22,295 nucleotides of DNA from JAZFYD01 sp036443405 (GTDB taxonomy: Bacteria > Planctomycetota > PLA2): contig JAZFYD010000094.1 of NCBI GenBank assembly GCA_036443405.1, forward strand, positions 1 through 22,295. The letters run 5' to 3'. The position numbers were made by a program, and so were the translations under genes. Positions within the stretch are counted from its first letter, which is position 1; each line of letters opens with the position of its first letter. The notes beneath the pieces are model-generated. The model was not told where the DNA came from. It was given only the letters and a program-made list of their open reading frames with translations, and did no database searches. Below are positions 7,145 through 13,670 of the stretch, one piece after another.

Positions 7145-7756
7145 TCAACGCCCCAGTTCGTTCAAGACGTCAGCGAACGAAGCACCGTCGCAGAGCGCGC
7201 AGCCCTTCCGTTGTTCGTAGGCACCGGCCTGGCCGTTACGGCGAGACTCGTTGAGCAACTGCATTCCCCGCTTGCGGCCTTCCGTAATGCGCTGCCGCCA
7301 GTCCCGCTGCTCGGATTCGGTCAGACGCATGCTCTTCAGCCGGCGGTTGACCCAGCGCTTCGTCAGCGTCTCGATGGCCGCCAAACGATCCGCAGGCCGA
7401 CCGGCCAGACGTTTGCGCGTCGCCTCGTCGAGGCCCTTTCCGAACGTGTCCGGATCGCCCTTTCTGGAATAGAACTTCGGCCGCGCGCGATAGACCCGCA
7501 ACGCATCGAGAGCCGGCATGCAGATCGGACATCCGTAGACGAAGTTCGTATAGCCGTTGTCGTCCTTCTCCAGGATGCGATCGACGTCGTCGTTGCCCAC
7601 GCCGTCCGTGTAGAGACCTTCCAACACGGCGTGGAACATCATCTGCTGCATCGAGGGGTTCCACGAGTCGTACTTCTTGCGCTTGCTCCCTCCGGCGTAT
7701 GCCAATCCGAGAGCGAGGACGAGAGTTCCGGACAAGACGAGGGCGAAAAAGCGCAT
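7145..7756 (-). CDS. Secreted protein of unknown function with two CxxC pairs
   Basis: 203 residues. An N-terminal signal peptide (about 1-21, ending Ala-Tyr-Ala-Gly) is followed by a charged, mostly helical protein. Cysteines occur only as two pairs: Gly-Cys-Pro-Ile-Cys at 76-79 and Gly-Cys-Ala-Leu-Cys at 186-189. They are not followed by His, so they are not haem c sites; a metal site or disulfides are possible. The start has a strong Shine-Dalgarno sequence (AAGGAG, 6 bases upstream). It lies 61 bases upstream of the selenoprotein gene on the same strand. That gene has its own -10 box, but co-transcription remains possible and a redox partnership is plausible. I do not recognise the family. 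Confidence 0.85.
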   Translation of the reverse strand: MRFFALVLSGTLVLALGLAYAGGSKRKKYDSWNPSMQQMMFHAVLEGLYTDGVGNDDVDRILEKDDNGYTNFVYGCPICMPALDALRVYRARPKFYSRKGDPDTFGKGLDEATRKRLAGRPADRLAAIETLTKRWVNRRLKSMRLTESEQRDWRQRITEGRKRGMQLLNESRRNGQAGAYEQRKGCALCDGASFADVLNELGR

Positions 7757-7762
7757 GGCAAT

Positions 7763-7768
7763 CTCCTT
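7763..7768 (-). promoter_or_regulatory. Shine-Dalgarno AAGGAG
   Basis: This site lies 6 bases before the ATG at 7756. It is one of only two strong sites in the window and contrasts with the leaderless-type starts around it. Confidence 0.8.
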
Positions 7769-7832
7769 TCCCCTTCGTCGCGCGAGCCATCGATTCCAAT
7801 ACGAGAAAAGCGCGAAGGACCCCGCGAACGCC

Positions 7833-7838
7833 TAAGAT
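7833..7838 (+). promoter_or_regulatory. -10 box TAAGAT of hemH
   Basis: TAAGAT ends 8 bases before the ATG at 7847. No Shine-Dalgarno sequence is present. It lies in the 90-base divergent region shared with the CxxC protein gene. Confidence 0.45.
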
Positions 7839-7846
7839 TGCGGCCC

Positions 7847-8821
7847 ATGACGGCAGAAGACGGCGCGCGCAAGACAGGCGTATTGCTCGCCAACCTCGGC
7901 ACTCCGGACGCGCCGACGCCGGACGCGCTGCGCACATTCCTGCGCGAGTTCCTATGGGACAAGCGCGTGATCGACCTGCCGCGATGGAAGTGGTGGCTGA
8001 TTCTCAACCTGTTCGTGCTGCCGTTCCGGCCGAAAAAGTCCGCGGCACTCTACGAGCGGGTGTGGACTCCCGAGGGCTCCCCGCTGCTGCTCTACAGTTT
8101 GAAACTGCGCGCACTCCTCGCCGACCGCCTGCCGCGCAATCCGATCGCGCTTGGGATGCGCTACGGGACGCCGACCATGGAATCGGCTCTTGCGGAACTC
8201 GAGTCGGCAGGCTGCAAACGCGTCGTTCTACTCCCGCTCTATCCGCAATACAGCGCGGCCACCACGGCGTCGACGTTCGACGCGATGTTCGACGCGGTGA
8301 AACGGCGCCGCGTCGCGCCTGAACTCCGCACGATCGCGAGCTACTGCGACGATCCCGCGTACATCGACGCCGTCGCGGCCAGCATCCGCGAGTCTTGGGA
8401 AAGACACGGCGAGCCGCAGCGGCTGCTGTTTTCGTTTCACGGGATCCCGCAACGCTACGCGGATAGCGGCGACATCTATCCGCAGGAGTGCGAGCGCACC
8501 GCCGCAGCCGTCGCAAGCGCGCTGAAACTGCCGGACGACAAGTGGCGGTTGGCGTACCAATCGCGGTTCGGGCGGGAGGTTTGGCTGCAGCCGTACACCG
8601 ATGAGACGCTGCGGCGCTGGGGCGCAGAGAAACTTGAGAGCGTCGATGTCGTCTGCCCCGGATTTGCAGCGGATTGCCTGGAGACGATCGACGAGATCGG
8701 CCGCGAGAACCGCGAAGAGTTCGAGGCCGCGGGCGGCGGGAGGTTTCGATACATCCCCGCGCTGAACGACCGCAAAGATCACGCGGCGATGCTGGCGGGT
8801 TTGATCGAGCGGGAGCTTTAG
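7847..8821 (+). CDS. hemH: Ferrochelatase
   Basis: 324 residues, normal length. It inserts ferrous iron into protoporphyrin IX (or coproporphyrin III in some lineages), the last or next-to-last step of haem synthesis. N-terminal block Leu-Leu-Ala-Asn-Leu-Gly-Thr-Pro-Asp; Leu-Tyr-Pro-Gln-Tyr-Ser-Ala-Ala-Thr-Thr at 131-140; catalytic Ser-Phe-His-Gly-Ile-Pro with H198; and the signature Cys-Pro-Gly-Phe-Ala-Ala-Asp-Cys-Leu-Glu-Thr at 270-280 with catalytic Glu279. No membrane helix is evident beyond a hydrophobic patch at about 49-60. The frame is open far upstream, but the ATG at 7847 starts the conserved region and has a -10 box. No other haem genes are nearby. The gene is convergent with hsp20. 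Confidence 0.97.
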   Translation: MTAEDGARKTGVLLANLGTPDAPTPDALRTFLREFLWDKRVIDLPRWKWWLILNLFVLPFRPKKSAALYERVWTPEGSPLLLYSLKLRALLADRLPRNPIALGMRYGTPTMESALAELESAGCKRVVLLPLYPQYSAATTASTFDAMFDAVKRRRVAPELRTIASYCDDPAYIDAVAASIRESWERHGEPQRLLFSFHGIPQRYADSGDIYPQECERTAAAVASALKLPDDKWRLAYQSRFGREVWLQPYTDETLRRWGAEKLESVDVVCPGFAADCLETIDEIGRENREEFEAAGGGRFRYIPALNDRKDHAAMLAGLIEREL

Positions 8822-8841
8822 GCGCCCGCTCGACCAAACCC

Positions 8842-8946
8842 CCTCGGCCTTGGCCTTGGCCTCCCGCCTCTGCCTCATCCTTCGCCTAGTCCTTGTCCTT
8901 CAAGGTCCAGGTCACAGGTCGAAGGATGAGGCAAAGGGGAAGGGAA
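8842..8946. repeat. CCTNNN/AGGNNN hexamer-repeat hairpin, copy 1
   Basis: Ten CCTNNN hexamers run from 8842 to 8902 with one single-base slip. Seven AGGNNN hexamers follow from 8903 to 8946. The arms pair imperfectly, with one perfect 13 bp stretch (8872-8884 with 8920-8932). The element fills the space between the convergent hemH and hsp20 genes. A second copy is at 16489-16618. The function is unknown; it may act as a two-way terminator or a mobile repeat. Confidence 0.75.
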
Positions 8947-8947
8947 T

Positions 8948-8975
8948 CCGCCACCCCCCTCGCGAGGGGCGGCGG
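8948..8975 (-). terminator. Candidate terminator hairpin of hsp20
   Basis: On the minus strand, just after the hsp20 stop codon, an outer CCGCC/GGCGG stem encloses the perfect palindrome CCCCTCGCGAGGGG (8956-8969). No clear T-run follows, so it may act as a Rho-independent terminator only weakly, or serve to stabilise the 3' end. Confidence 0.5.
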
Positions 8976-8981
8976 AGTTCG

Positions 8982-9413
8982 TCAGTTGACCTTCACTTCG
9001 ATCTTGCGCGGCTTGGTCTCTTCGCGCTTCGGGACGCGCACGGTCAAGACGCCGTGCTCGCTGGACGCCTCGGTCTTGTCGGCGTCGACGGTGTCGGGCA
9101 GTCTCACCGAACGGCTGAAGCTGCCGGTGCGGCGCTCGAGACGGAACGCGTCCTTGCGCTCCTCCTCGACGGTCGCCTTTTCACCGGAGAGCGTCAGGAC
9201 ACCGTCCTCGATCGAGATCGTGACCGCCTTGGGGTCGACACCGGGAAGATCGGCGCGGACGAGGATCGCGTCCTCGTTCTCGATCACGTCGATCGCGGGG
9301 CCCCAAACGGACGTCTCGGCGAACGACTCGCCGAAAAAGTCACGGAATAGACGGTTCACATCGTTGCGCGGAGCCGTGGCGCACGCGCTCTGGAAAGGGA
9401 TCATTCGGAACAT
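8982..9413 (-). CDS. Small heat-shock protein (Hsp20/alpha-crystallin family)
   Basis: 143 residues; an ATP-independent chaperone that holds unfolded proteins, in large cytoplasmic oligomers. The start Met-Phe-Arg-Met-Ile-Pro-Phe is chosen because AAGGAG lies 7 bases upstream; the longer open frame has no support. The alpha-crystallin domain is clear: Trp-Gly-Pro-Ala-Ile-Asp-Val near residue 40, Arg-Ala-Asp-Leu-Pro-Gly-Val, Ser-Ile-Glu-Asp-Gly-Val-Leu-Thr-Leu-Ser-Gly-Glu, Phe-Ser-Arg-Ser-Val-Arg-Leu-Pro, and the C-terminal Gly-Val-Leu-Thr-Val-Arg-Val-Pro-Lys. The tail ends Pro-Arg-Lys-Ile-Glu-Val, carrying an Ile-x-Val assembly motif. I see no CIRCE or other named heat-shock operator in the 100 bases upstream. 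Confidence 0.95.
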   Translation of the reverse strand: MFRMIPFQSACATAPRNDVNRLFRDFFGESFAETSVWGPAIDVIENEDAILVRADLPGVDPKAVTISIEDGVLTLSGEKATVEEERKDAFRLERRTGSFSRSVRLPDTVDADKTEASSEHGVLTVRVPKREETKPRKIEVKVN

Positions 9414-9420
9414 CGCTGTT

Positions 9421-9426
9421 CTCCTT
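9421..9426 (-). promoter_or_regulatory. Shine-Dalgarno AAGGAG of hsp20
   Basis: The site lies 7 bases before the ATG at 9413. It decides the start against the longer open frame reaching 9590. Confidence 0.8.
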
Positions 9427-9513
9427 TTGTTGGCACTGTCTGACTGTTGATGCCGACGTTTTCGCAACACCTGTGCCAGAAGAAGAACTCGCGGAATTCG
9501 CCGCGAAACGGCG

Positions 9514-9936
9514 TTATCCCGGCCGATCTGACGCGGCCGTTGCCGCATTGACAGACCGGCGTGCGTCGCCAACGAGCAGGAAAACGCCACCGATCAGGAT
9601 CACCATCCAGAGTCCCGTCGAGAGACCGTGCCACAACGCGAACGGCTCGTCTCGCGCCGCGATCTTGGGGGCCAGCACAAACAGGTTGGCCAAAGCGCAA
9701 GCGCCCAGAGTCATCGTGATCCGACGGCGCCGGCTACCGCGAGCGGTGAGCAACAACAGGTACATGGCCGCTGCCGCGATCCCGAAGGCGTCGACGGTCT
9801 TGAAGATCGGTCGCAGAAACGGTCCCGCTTCGCCGGCGGCGAGTTTCGAAAACACAACCGGTGCGACCACGAACGAAACGGCCAAGACCGCGCCGATCCA
9901 CAAAGCGAAGAGGAGTTGCGCCAGCCGCGGGCTCAC
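9514..9936 (-). CDS. Small four-helix membrane protein, DUF4149/TMEM205-like
   Basis: 140 residues from a GTG at 9936 that overlaps the TGA of the ClC gene by 4 bases, with AAGGGG upstream. Four membrane helices are visible: about 5-28, 48-66, 73-96 and 103-125. The first helix ends Val-Ala-Pro-Val-Val-Phe, followed by Leu-Ala-Ala-Gly-Glu-Ala-Gly and Pro-Ile-Phe, which resembles the DUF4149/TMEM205 pattern. No function is known for these bacterial proteins. Translational coupling to the chloride channel gene suggests a joint role at the membrane, but this is only inference. The gene begins inside the end of the ClC gene and is easily missed. Confidence 0.75.
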   Translation of the reverse strand: MSPRLAQLLFALWIGAVLAVSFVVAPVVFSKLAAGEAGPFLRPIFKTVDAFGIAAAAMYLLLLTARGSRRRRITMTLGACALANLFVLAPKIAARDEPFALWHGLSTGLWMVILIGGVFLLVGDARRSVNAATAASDRPG

Positions 9937-11663
9937 GCGTGCAACCCCTTTGTGACCGCCGCCTGATACGCCGCGCGCAGGTCGCGCTCCCAGAGCATCC
10001 CGACCAACTCGCCGGCCGCGTCGAGCACCGGAATCTCGTCGATCCGCGAGCCCGCGAAGACTTCGTGCGCCTTGGCGAGATCGTCGTCCGGCGAAAACGT
10101 GTGCGGGCACGGCGACTCGAGGTCCCGCGCGATCGCCACGTCCTTGAGCGAGTCGTCCAACAGGACCGCACGCAACTCGTCGAGGGTGATGATGCCCTCC
10201 ATCTTCTGGTCCTGACCGAGCACGGGATACACGTGCTGCGATTCCCCCAGCACCTGCCGCCGCACTTCGTCGAAACCGGCGCCGCGCTGAATCGCAACCG
10301 GGTCCCGGCGCATCACTTCGCCGACGGTCAGGCTGCGCAGGACGGCGATGTCGCGGCCGAGCCGGAACGTGATGCCGCGCCGCGCGAGCTTCAGAGTGTA
10401 GATCGACTCCGCGAAGATCAAGCGCGCGACGGTCGACGAGATCACGCACGCGATCATCAGCGGCAGGATGATCGCGTAGTCGCCCGTCATCTCGAACAGG
10501 ATCAGGATCGCGCTGATCGGCGCGTGAGTAGCCCCTGCGACAAAGGCGGCCATGCCGACCACCGCGTAGACGCCGGGGATCGCCGTCCATTCCGGCGCCA
10601 CCTGATGCGCGACCTCGCCGAAACCAGCGCCGAGCAGCGCACCCGCAACGAGCGCCGGCGCGAAGATGCCTCCCGACCCGCCGGACCCGATGGTCAGGCA
10701 CGTCGCGAGGATCTTCACGACGAACAGCGCGAGCAGCATCTGCAGGCTGAAGTTGCCGCCGATCGTGTCGCCGATCGTTCCATATCCGACACCCAGCACC
10801 TGCGGCATCGCGATGCCGATGGCGCCCACGCCCAACCCGCCGAGCACGGGCTTCAACAAGACCGGCACACGCAACCCGTCGAACATGTCTTCGACGAAGT
10901 ACACGAACCGCGTGAAGAACACGGCCCCAACGGCACAGACGCAGCCGAGCAGGAGATACACGGGGATCTCGTATACCGACGCGAGCTTGTAGGTGTGCTC
11001 CGCGAGATTGAACACCGGGTGCTCGCCGAAGTGCGCATAGGAAACCGCGGTCGCAACCACCGCCGCCACCACGACCGGCGTGAACGTGATCAATACCAGG
11101 TCGCCGAGAAAGATCTCGAGCGAGAAGATGACGCCCGCGATCGGAGCGTTGAACGTCGCGGCGATCCCCGCGGCCGCGCCGCACGCCACGAGAATGCGCA
11201 GCCGCCGTCTAGCGACTTTCAGTACCTGGCCGATGGTCGACCCGAACCCCGCGCCGATCTGGATGATCGGGCCCTCCCACCCGACCGACCCGCCGGTCGC
11301 GATGGTGATGACGGAGCCGATCGCTTTGACGACCGCGACCCGCGGCCGGATGCGTCCGCCACGGCTGCTGATCGCCTCCATCACCTCCGGCACGCCGTGC
11401 CCCTTGGCCTCGCGCGCCCAGTAGAAAACCATCGGCGCGACGATCAGCCCGCCGATCGCCGGTAACACCAGCGTGAGCAGCGGCGTCCCGCTCTCGGTGA
11501 CGAGGTCCGAGATGTCGCCCGCGCGTCCGAAGATCAGCTCACGCAGCGCGTCGATCGCCCAGCGGCACGCGATGGCGCCGTAGCCCGTCGCCAGGCCGAT
11601 CAACACGCCGAGCCCGATCATGATCGAGTTCTCGCGCGTGCCTTGGGATCGGGCGGATGACAT
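9933..11663 (-). CDS. ClC-family chloride channel/transporter with C-terminal CBS pair
   Basis: 576 residues from the ATG at 11663. An N-terminal region of about 425 residues holds the many membrane helices of a ClC. Anion-site motifs: Gly-His-Gly-Val-Pro near 88-92, Gly-Trp-Glu-Gly-Pro with gating E130, and Gly-Gly-Ile-Phe-Ala-Pro. At the position of the inner proton glutamate of ClC-ec1 I read Leu-Glu-Ile, so whether it is a proton-coupled exchanger or a channel is not settled. Residues about 440-576 are two CBS domains (Val-Gly-Glu-Val-Met-Arg-Arg-Asp-Pro start; second half Ile-Asp-Glu-Ile-Pro-Val-Leu-Asp), which usually bind adenosine nucleotides. The gene is divergent from the cupin gene and coupled to the DUF4149-like gene. 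The start is less certain than the rest: GTG at 11699 is also in frame and no clear -10 box was found. Confidence 0.94.
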   Translation of the reverse strand: MSSARSQGTRENSIMIGLGVLIGLATGYGAIACRWAIDALRELIFGRAGDISDLVTESGTPLLTLVLPAIGGLIVAPMVFYWAREAKGHGVPEVMEAISSRGGRIRPRVAVVKAIGSVITIATGGSVGWEGPIIQIGAGFGSTIGQVLKVARRRLRILVACGAAAGIAATFNAPIAGVIFSLEIFLGDLVLITFTPVVVAAVVATAVSYAHFGEHPVFNLAEHTYKLASVYEIPVYLLLGCVCAVGAVFFTRFVYFVEDMFDGLRVPVLLKPVLGGLGVGAIGIAMPQVLGVGYGTIGDTIGGNFSLQMLLALFVVKILATCLTIGSGGSGGIFAPALVAGALLGAGFGEVAHQVAPEWTAIPGVYAVVGMAAFVAGATHAPISAILILFEMTGDYAIILPLMIACVISSTVARLIFAESIYTLKLARRGITFRLGRDIAVLRSLTVGEVMRRDPVAIQRGAGFDEVRRQVLGESQHVYPVLGQDQKMEGIITLDELRAVLLDDSLKDVAIARDLESPCPHTFSPDDDLAKAHEVFAGSRIDEIPVLDAAGELVGMLWERDLRAAYQAAVTKGLHA

Positions 11664-11727
11664 AAGGACGCGTAACGTAAGGCACGCAGTGCTCGTCACC
11701 TAGGATGCGGGGAAGCCCGCCGGTCGG

Positions 11728-11733
11728 TAAGAT
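11728..11733 (+). promoter_or_regulatory. -10 box TAAGAT, leaderless-type promoter of the cupin gene
   Basis: TAAGAT ends 6 bases before the GTG at 11740. An ATG inside the box is out of frame with the cupin. Confidence 0.5.
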
Positions 11734-11739
11734 GCGCGC

Positions 11740-12072
11740 GTGGCCAACCCCGACTACCTCCACGTCCTCGACGAGATCCGCTACCGCGACGACGCGCCGT
11801 TCACCAAGAAGCTGTTTCAGACCGAGCGCACGATCGTGATGATCGTCTGCCTGCGGCCCGGCCAGATGATCCCGGCGCACAGCCACGCAAGCCGCGAGGC
11901 CTGGGTGCACTGCCTAAAGGGCGAGGTGCGCTTCACCCCCGGCGACGGCGAAACCGAAGCCCGCCCCGGCGACATGCGCTTTTACGACGGCGCCACCGCG
12001 ATCGCCCCGCAAAACACCGGCAGCGAAGACGCGGCGTTCCTCGTGACGCTGGTGCGCAAGAAGCACGCGTGA
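11740..12072 (+). CDS. Small cupin-domain protein
   Basis: 110 residues, a single cupin barrel. Motif 1 is clear: Pro-Gly-Gln-Met-Ile-Pro-Ala-His-Ser-His, then Glu-Ala-Trp-Val-His-Cys-Leu-Lys-Gly-Glu-Val, giving two His and a Glu metal ligand. Motif 2 runs through Ala-Arg-Pro-Gly-Asp-Met with Pro-Gln-Asn-Thr-Gly further on. Small cupins of this size may be metal-dependent enzymes or simple metabolite sensors; nothing here fixes the substrate. Start GTG is set by the -10 box 6 bases upstream. The promoter region is shared with the divergent ClC gene. The following 287 bases hold only hairpins and the GGTGCC element. Confidence 0.85.
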   Translation: MANPDYLHVLDEIRYRDDAPFTKKLFQTERTIVMIVCLRPGQMIPAHSHASREAWVHCLKGEVRFTPGDGETEARPGDMRFYDGATAIAPQNTGSEDAAFLVTLVRKKHA

Positions 12073-12091
12073 GGATCGCCCCCCTTCGAAA

Positions 12092-12114
12092 GCGCAACTC
12101 CTCCGCTGTTGCGC
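12092..12114. repeat. Hairpin with GCGCAAC/GTTGCGC stem, downstream of the cupin gene
   Basis: The 7 bp stem is identical to that at 6086-6117, here with a 9-base loop. It starts 20 bases after the cupin stop codon. A further hairpin, GGACCG (12128-12133) with CGGTCC (12150-12155), lies between it and GGTGCC copy B. Confidence 0.5.
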
Positions 12115-12170
12115 GAATGAACGGCTAGGACCGCTCGAAACACAAACAACGGTCCGGGCAGCAAAGAAGC

Positions 12171-12241
12171 GGTGCCTGGTAAGACGGCGCCGCGGAGCAC
12201 GGAGTCCGCAACCGAAGCTGATCGCCGCGCCACCTGGCACC
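12171..12241 (-). repeat. GGTGCC element, copy B (71 bp, inverted relative to copy A)
   Basis: Read on the minus strand it begins AAGGTGCCAGGTGGCGCGGCG and ends CTTACCAGGCACC, as in copy A, with an unrelated middle. The outer pairing GGTGCC/GGCACC, the A-A mismatch and GGT/ACC are the same; an inner CGGCG/CGCCG pairing is kept although the exact bases differ. It lies between the 3' ends of the convergent cupin and EIIA genes. Confidence 0.7.
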
Positions 12242-12359
12242 TTCACGGCAACAACCAACGCCCGTGGTCCCGTGGGACGAGCTTCCGGTGATCTTTGGAC
12301 GTTCGACTTCGCAGGAACCGTTCTCTCCGAGTCGGTTGCGCCGGATCAGCGGGCTGCGC

Positions 12360-12923
12360 CTACTTCTTGTCCGGCAGCTCGACGGTGTCGAGGAACTGGA
12401 GCAGGCCGAGGCGGTCCTTGCAGCGGCGAACGCCTTCGGCGGCGTCGGGGTCGCGGGCGATGGACGCGACGGTGCGCATCAGCGCGAGGTGCTCTTGCGT
12501 CGCGCCGGGCGGGCAGACCCACAGCATCACGACGTGAACGCTCTGACCGTCGTGGGCACGGAAATCGAGGCCATGCTGGCTGATCCCGGCGGCCAACCCG
12601 AGGCGGTCCGCCCACTTCGTCTTGCAGTGCGGAATCGCGACGCCCAAGCCGATCCCGGTGGACGCGACGCGCTCGCGTTCGAGGATCTGTTTGCGCACCT
12701 CGTCTTCGCGGCTGAGATCCAACCGCCCCGCCATGACCAGCGAGTTCAAGAGCTTCGTGATCGCTTCGTCGGAGGACTCGACGTCGAGATGCTCGACGAT
12801 CAGATCGTCGGGAAACGCGGCGCGGGCCATCTCTTTCTTGAAGCGGCTTTTGTCCTTGCCGCCCCCTTTTCCGCCTTTGTCGCGACCCTTGTCGCGACCT
12901 TTGTCTTTGCGCTTTCCGGCCAT
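12360..12923 (-). CDS. PTS EIIA-like (fructose/nitrogen type) protein with a Lys/Gly/Asp-rich N-terminal tail
   Basis: 187 residues. Residues about 38-185 are a PTS EIIA type 2 domain: Leu-Val-Met-Ala-Gly-Arg-Leu-Asp, Glu-Arg-Glu-Arg-Val-Ala-Ser-Thr-Gly-Ile-Gly-Leu-Gly-Val-Ala-Ile-Pro-His, with H99 the phospho-acceptor. Free-standing forms (PtsN-like) are usually regulators; no EIIB, EIIC or HPr gene is near. The first 30 residues are an unusual low-complexity tail (Gly-Arg-Asp-Lys repeated) that may bind nucleic acid or polyanions. A TAGAAT box 9 bases before the ATG supports the long form; an ATG at residue 32 would give a tail-less protein. It is divergent from the YwaF-like gene, 51 bases apart. 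Confidence 0.9.
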   Translation of the reverse strand: MAGKRKDKGRDKGRDKGGKGGGKDKSRFKKEMARAAFPDDLIVEHLDVESSDEAITKLLNSLVMAGRLDLSREDEVRKQILERERVASTGIGLGVAIPHCKTKWADRLGLAAGISQHGLDFRAHDGQSVHVVMLWVCPPGATQEHLALMRTVASIARDPDAAEGVRRCKDRLGLLQFLDTVELPDKK

Positions 12924-12932
12924 TGGGCGGGC

Positions 12933-12938
12933 ATTCTA
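12933..12938 (-). promoter_or_regulatory. -10 box TAGAAT of the EIIA gene
   Basis: On the minus strand TAGAAT ends 9 bases before the ATG at 12923. A TATAGC on the plus strand at 12951-12956 may serve the divergent YwaF-like gene. Confidence 0.4.
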
Positions 12939-12974
12939 CACGCCGCGCGTATAGCCTCTGCGTTTCCGAATCCC

Positions 12975-13670
12975 GTGAATCCGTTTCGCCTTTTCGGCCC
13001 CGACCACCTCGCCGCGCTCGGCCTCACGGCGGCGTTGTCGATCCTGTTGGTCGTCTGGACCCGGCGCGCCCCCGGACGGGACCGGCGCGCGATTGCGTAC
13101 TGGCTGATCGGGATCATGCTGACGAGCCAGGTCTTCGAGCAGACGGTTTGGATGCTGAGTGGCACGTGGCGCCTGAAGGACTCGCTCCCGGTCGAGCTAT
13201 GCGACTTCGCGTGTTTCGCCACGGTGATCGCGCTCTGGACGCGCCGGCAGGACGTGTTCGAGTTCGCCTACTTCTGGGGGTTCAGCGGCACGCTCCAGGC
13301 ACTGCTGACACCGGCGCTGGCCGGCGGCTTTCCAGACTCCGAGTTCTTTCGGTTTTTCGCCATGCACTCGGGCATCGTCGTCGCGCTGTTCGTGTTGACG
13401 GCGGGATCCGGCATGGCCCCGCGGCCAGGCGCGGCGCGCCGCGTGTTTTTCTGGACGGTCGCATACGCGGTCTGTGTCGGCGTGCTCGACTGGATCGTCG
13501 GCGCGAACTACTTCTACCTGCGCGACAAGCCGTCGGGTTCGCTGCTCGATCTGTTCGGGCCGTGGCCGTTTTACATCCTCGGCGGACTCGGAATCGCAGC
13601 GCTTTTGTTCTTCCTGCTCACGCTGCCTTACCGGCGGCGGCGGAACATGCCGCGCGTCACGTCCGGGTGA
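12975..13670 (+). CDS. YwaF/TIGR02206-type integral membrane protein
   Basis: 231 residues from the GTG at 12975. About six or seven membrane helices span the protein. Family-like blocks: Leu-Pro-Val-Glu-Leu-Cys-Asp-Phe after the second helix; Phe-Ala-Tyr-Phe-Trp-Gly-Phe-Ser-Gly-Thr-Leu-Gln-Ala-Leu-Leu-Thr-Pro; and Gly-Ala-Asn-Tyr-Phe-Tyr-Leu-Arg-Asp-Lys-Pro followed by Leu-Leu-Asp-Leu-Phe-Gly-Pro-Trp-Pro. The function of the family is not known to me. The open frame runs far upstream through the antisense of the EIIA gene, but those residues are not part of the family. Its last 43 bases overlap the end of trkH on the other strand. Confidence 0.88.
   Translation: MNPFRLFGPDHLAALGLTAALSILLVVWTRRAPGRDRRAIAYWLIGIMLTSQVFEQTVWMLSGTWRLKDSLPVELCDFACFATVIALWTRRQDVFEFAYFWGFSGTLQALLTPALAGGFPDSEFFRFFAMHSGIVVALFVLTAGSGMAPRPGAARRVFFWTVAYAVCVGVLDWIVGANYFYLRDKPSGSLLDLFGPWPFYILGGLGIAALLFFLLTLPYRRRRNMPRVTSG

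Noticed and set aside
9414..9590. N-terminal extension of the Hsp20 protein
   Set aside because: AAGGAG sits 7 bases before the ATG at 9413, and the extension does not resemble the family.
9937..11184. Long frame continuing upstream of the DUF4149-like gene
   Set aside because: It is an out-of-frame Arg/Gly/Ala-rich reading of the ClC gene; only the part after the GTG at 9936 looks like a membrane protein.
12881..12906. Tandem DNA repeat at the EIIA gene start
   Set aside because: It is explained by the repeated Gly-Arg-Asp-Lys codons of the protein tail; kept as a protein feature.
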